Source of the DNA: Spirochaetia bacterium UBA2205
Lineage (GTDB): Bacteria; Spirochaetota; UBA4802; UB4802
Assembly: GCA_002328585.1 (NCBI GenBank)
Contig: DCUV01000014.1
Coordinates: 47,785-111,784 of the forward strand
Length of the DNA stretch: 64,000 bases
Direction of reading: 5' to 3'
The translations under genes and the position numbers were made by a program. The notes under the pieces were generated by a model. That model was given only the letters and a program-made list of their open reading frames with translations, was not told the origin of the DNA and ran no database searches. Of the stretch, positions 62,727 through 64,000 are shown piece by piece (position 1 is the first letter of the stretch; every line of letters begins with the position of its first letter).

Positions 62727-63950
62727 ATGGCAACTATCAAAGAATGTACCGCATTGCGGCCGGGGAAGGATGTTGTTACAAAGGTTGCTACACTTCCGTA
62801 TGATGTTGTAACAGCCCAGCAGGCAAAAAAAATTGCTCAAAATAATCCCTGCAGCTTTTTTCATGTAACCAGGCCTGAGGTAGATTTGCCATTGTCAACC
62901 AATCCCTATTCTGACGAAGTATATAAACTTGGGAAAAAAAATTTAAGCAAATTTATAGCTGACGGCATATTAGTGCGGGATGATAAACCATATGTATATC
63001 TGTATACCTTACAGATAGATAATCACAAACAAACGGGTATTGTTGCCGTTGTGTCCATTGATGATTATATCAACGGGATAGTCAAAAAACATGAGCTTAC
63101 CCGTAAAGTGAAAGAAATGGACAGGATGAATCATATCAACATTGTTGGGGCACAAACAGGGCTGGTATATCTTTTTTACAGGGATAGCAATTATTTACAG
63201 AATATAATACATAACGCTTTAACATCACCCGTGCTCTATGATTTTGTGGCAGATGATGGTGTGCGGCACATAATTCAAAGGATTGAAGATGGTGATTACA
63301 CGCAATTGGTAAAACAAGCTTTTGATGATCAAATTCTGTATATTGCTGATGGTCATCATCGCGCAGCTTCGGCTGTAAGGGTTGGACTGCAGCGCCGGGA
63401 GCAGGGATATACTGGCAGCGAACCATTTAATTATTTCATAGCAGCTATCTTCCCTCATTCTGAGTTAAATATTTTGCCGTATAATCGCGTGGTGAAAGAT
63501 TTAAATAATCATGATTTTGAAACCTTTATGCGCCTGCTTGCTGATTCTTTTGTTATTCAAAAAACTGATAATGGTATTGCGAAAAATCGGCAGGAAATAC
63601 GGATGTACTATGATCATCAGTGGTATACATTAACCTTTGTTAAAAAATTGCCACTGGATGCGGTTGATGCATTAGATGTTTCTATCCTGCAAAATACAAT
63701 ACTTCATCCTATTCTTGGAATAAAAGATCCCCGGGAAGATGTGCGTATAGACTTTGTAGGTGGAACCAATGCTATTTCAACAATGGTTGAATTGGTGGAT
63801 AGCGACAGCTATGTACTTGGTTTTTCGCTTTTTCCTACGTCAATTGATGAGCTTATGACAATATCAGATAGGGGGGAGATAATGCCGCCCAAGTCAACCT
63901 GGTTTGAACCAAAATTGCGGGACGGCTTGCTGGTATATTGTATTGATTAA
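62727..63950 (+). CDS. DUF1015 family protein
   Basis: This 407-residue protein matches the DUF1015 family: opening with a KVATLPYDVV motif, RPEVDLP, the central block IADGHHRAASAVR and the C-terminal GEIMPPKSTWFEPKL. Family members are widespread in Bacteria and Archaea and their biochemical role is unknown. It starts 18 bases after greA. Confidence 0.88.
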   Translation: MATIKECTALRPGKDVVTKVATLPYDVVTAQQAKKIAQNNPCSFFHVTRPEVDLPLSTNPYSDEVYKLGKKNLSKFIADGILVRDDKPYVYLYTLQIDNHKQTGIVAVVSIDDYINGIVKKHELTRKVKEMDRMNHINIVGAQTGLVYLFYRDSNYLQNIIHNALTSPVLYDFVADDGVRHIIQRIEDGDYTQLVKQAFDDQILYIADGHHRAASAVRVGLQRREQGYTGSEPFNYFIAAIFPHSELNILPYNRVVKDLNNHDFETFMRLLADSFVIQKTDNGIAKNRQEIRMYYDHQWYTLTFVKKLPLDAVDALDVSILQNTILHPILGIKDPREDVRIDFVGGTNAISTMVELVDSDSYVLGFSLFPTSIDELMTISDRGEIMPPKSTWFEPKLRDGLLVYCID

Positions 63951-63955
63951 CACCT

Positions 63956-64000
63956 TGGAGACGAGGGGAATCGAACCCCTGACCTCTTGAATGCCATTCA
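63956..64000 (-). tRNA. tRNA-Ala (GGC), 3' portion, cut by window end
   Basis: On the reverse strand the visible 45 bases give the anticodon stem CTTGA/TCAAG around loop ATGGCAT (anticodon GGC), the T arm AGGGG-TTCGATT-CCCCT, the 3' acceptor strand CGTCTCC and discriminator A. U70 in the acceptor strand is the position of the G3-U70 alanine identity pair; the 5' half lies outside the window. CCA is not encoded. Confidence 0.85.

Noticed and set aside
1..64000. CRISPR arrays, phage genes, transposases, rRNA genes
   Set aside because: None seen: no regularly spaced repeats of CRISPR size, no integrase, transposase or structural phage gene, and no rRNA sequence.

Overview
The window is an AT-rich (roughly 40% G+C, judged by eye), gene-dense stretch of a bacterial chromosome made almost entirely of housekeeping genes. 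No phage, insertion sequence, CRISPR array or plasmid function is visible. The host is a diderm: there are several lipoproteins, a LolA-like carrier, an Omp85-like protein and a protease/propeller/barrel outer-membrane protein. The CIRCE-hrcA-grpE-dnaK-dnaJ cluster, rplU-prp-rpmA-obg-proB, tilS-ftsH, inositol-3-phosphate synthase and a PilZ-like membrane protein fit a spirochaete best (Leptospira-like gene orders). That placement is inference from gene content, not proven.

Layout. 0-9 kb: rsmA, a fused radical SAM/DUF2344 protein, an SDR, a DUF4080 radical SAM protein, inositol-3-phosphate synthase and a HerA-like ATPase. 9-13.7 kb: carB, then a tiny CDS and a coiled-coil protein of unknown function. 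13.8-19 kb: the heat-shock operon under a perfect CIRCE operator, with a strong hairpin between dnaK and dnaJ. 19-27 kb: a PilZ-like protein, an outer-membrane metalloprotease-like protein, hisB-hisH-hisA, a GAF-GGDEF cyclase and a small membrane protein. 27.7-41 kb: tRNA(CAU), rplU-prp-rpmA, obg-proB, secA-glmM, aspS-phoH-pgpH-ybeY. 41-51.8 kb: a phosphohexomutase, tilS, ftsH, two proteins of unknown function (one with a SEC-C tail) and recG. 52-62 kb: an envelope-rich section with PPC-repeat and small lipoproteins, a SurA-N-like lipoprotein downstream of mfd, a LolA-like protein, an Omp85-like protein and an RseC-like protein. 62-64 kb: greA, a DUF1015 protein and the 3' part of a reverse-strand tRNA-Ala.

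The genes mostly serve translation and ribosome maturation (RsmA, L21, L27, Prp, Obg, YbeY, AspRS, TilS), protein folding, export and quality control (DnaK system, SecA, FtsH, LolA/Omp85-like), DNA repair (RecG, Mfd) and nucleotide second messengers (GGDEF cyclase; PgpH-type c-di-AMP phosphodiesterase).

The most unusual signal is not a gene. The octamer GCGATAGT (extended GGCGATAGTT) occurs 31 times by hand count on the two strands together, where base composition predicts about 2. It appears in several reading frames and in both orientations, so protein coding does not explain it. It behaves like an uptake-type or HIP1-type genome signature. One pair forms an inverted repeat between the rseC-like gene and greA. 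Several short intergenic repeat families and operator-like dyads, notably upstream of tilS and ftsH, are also described.
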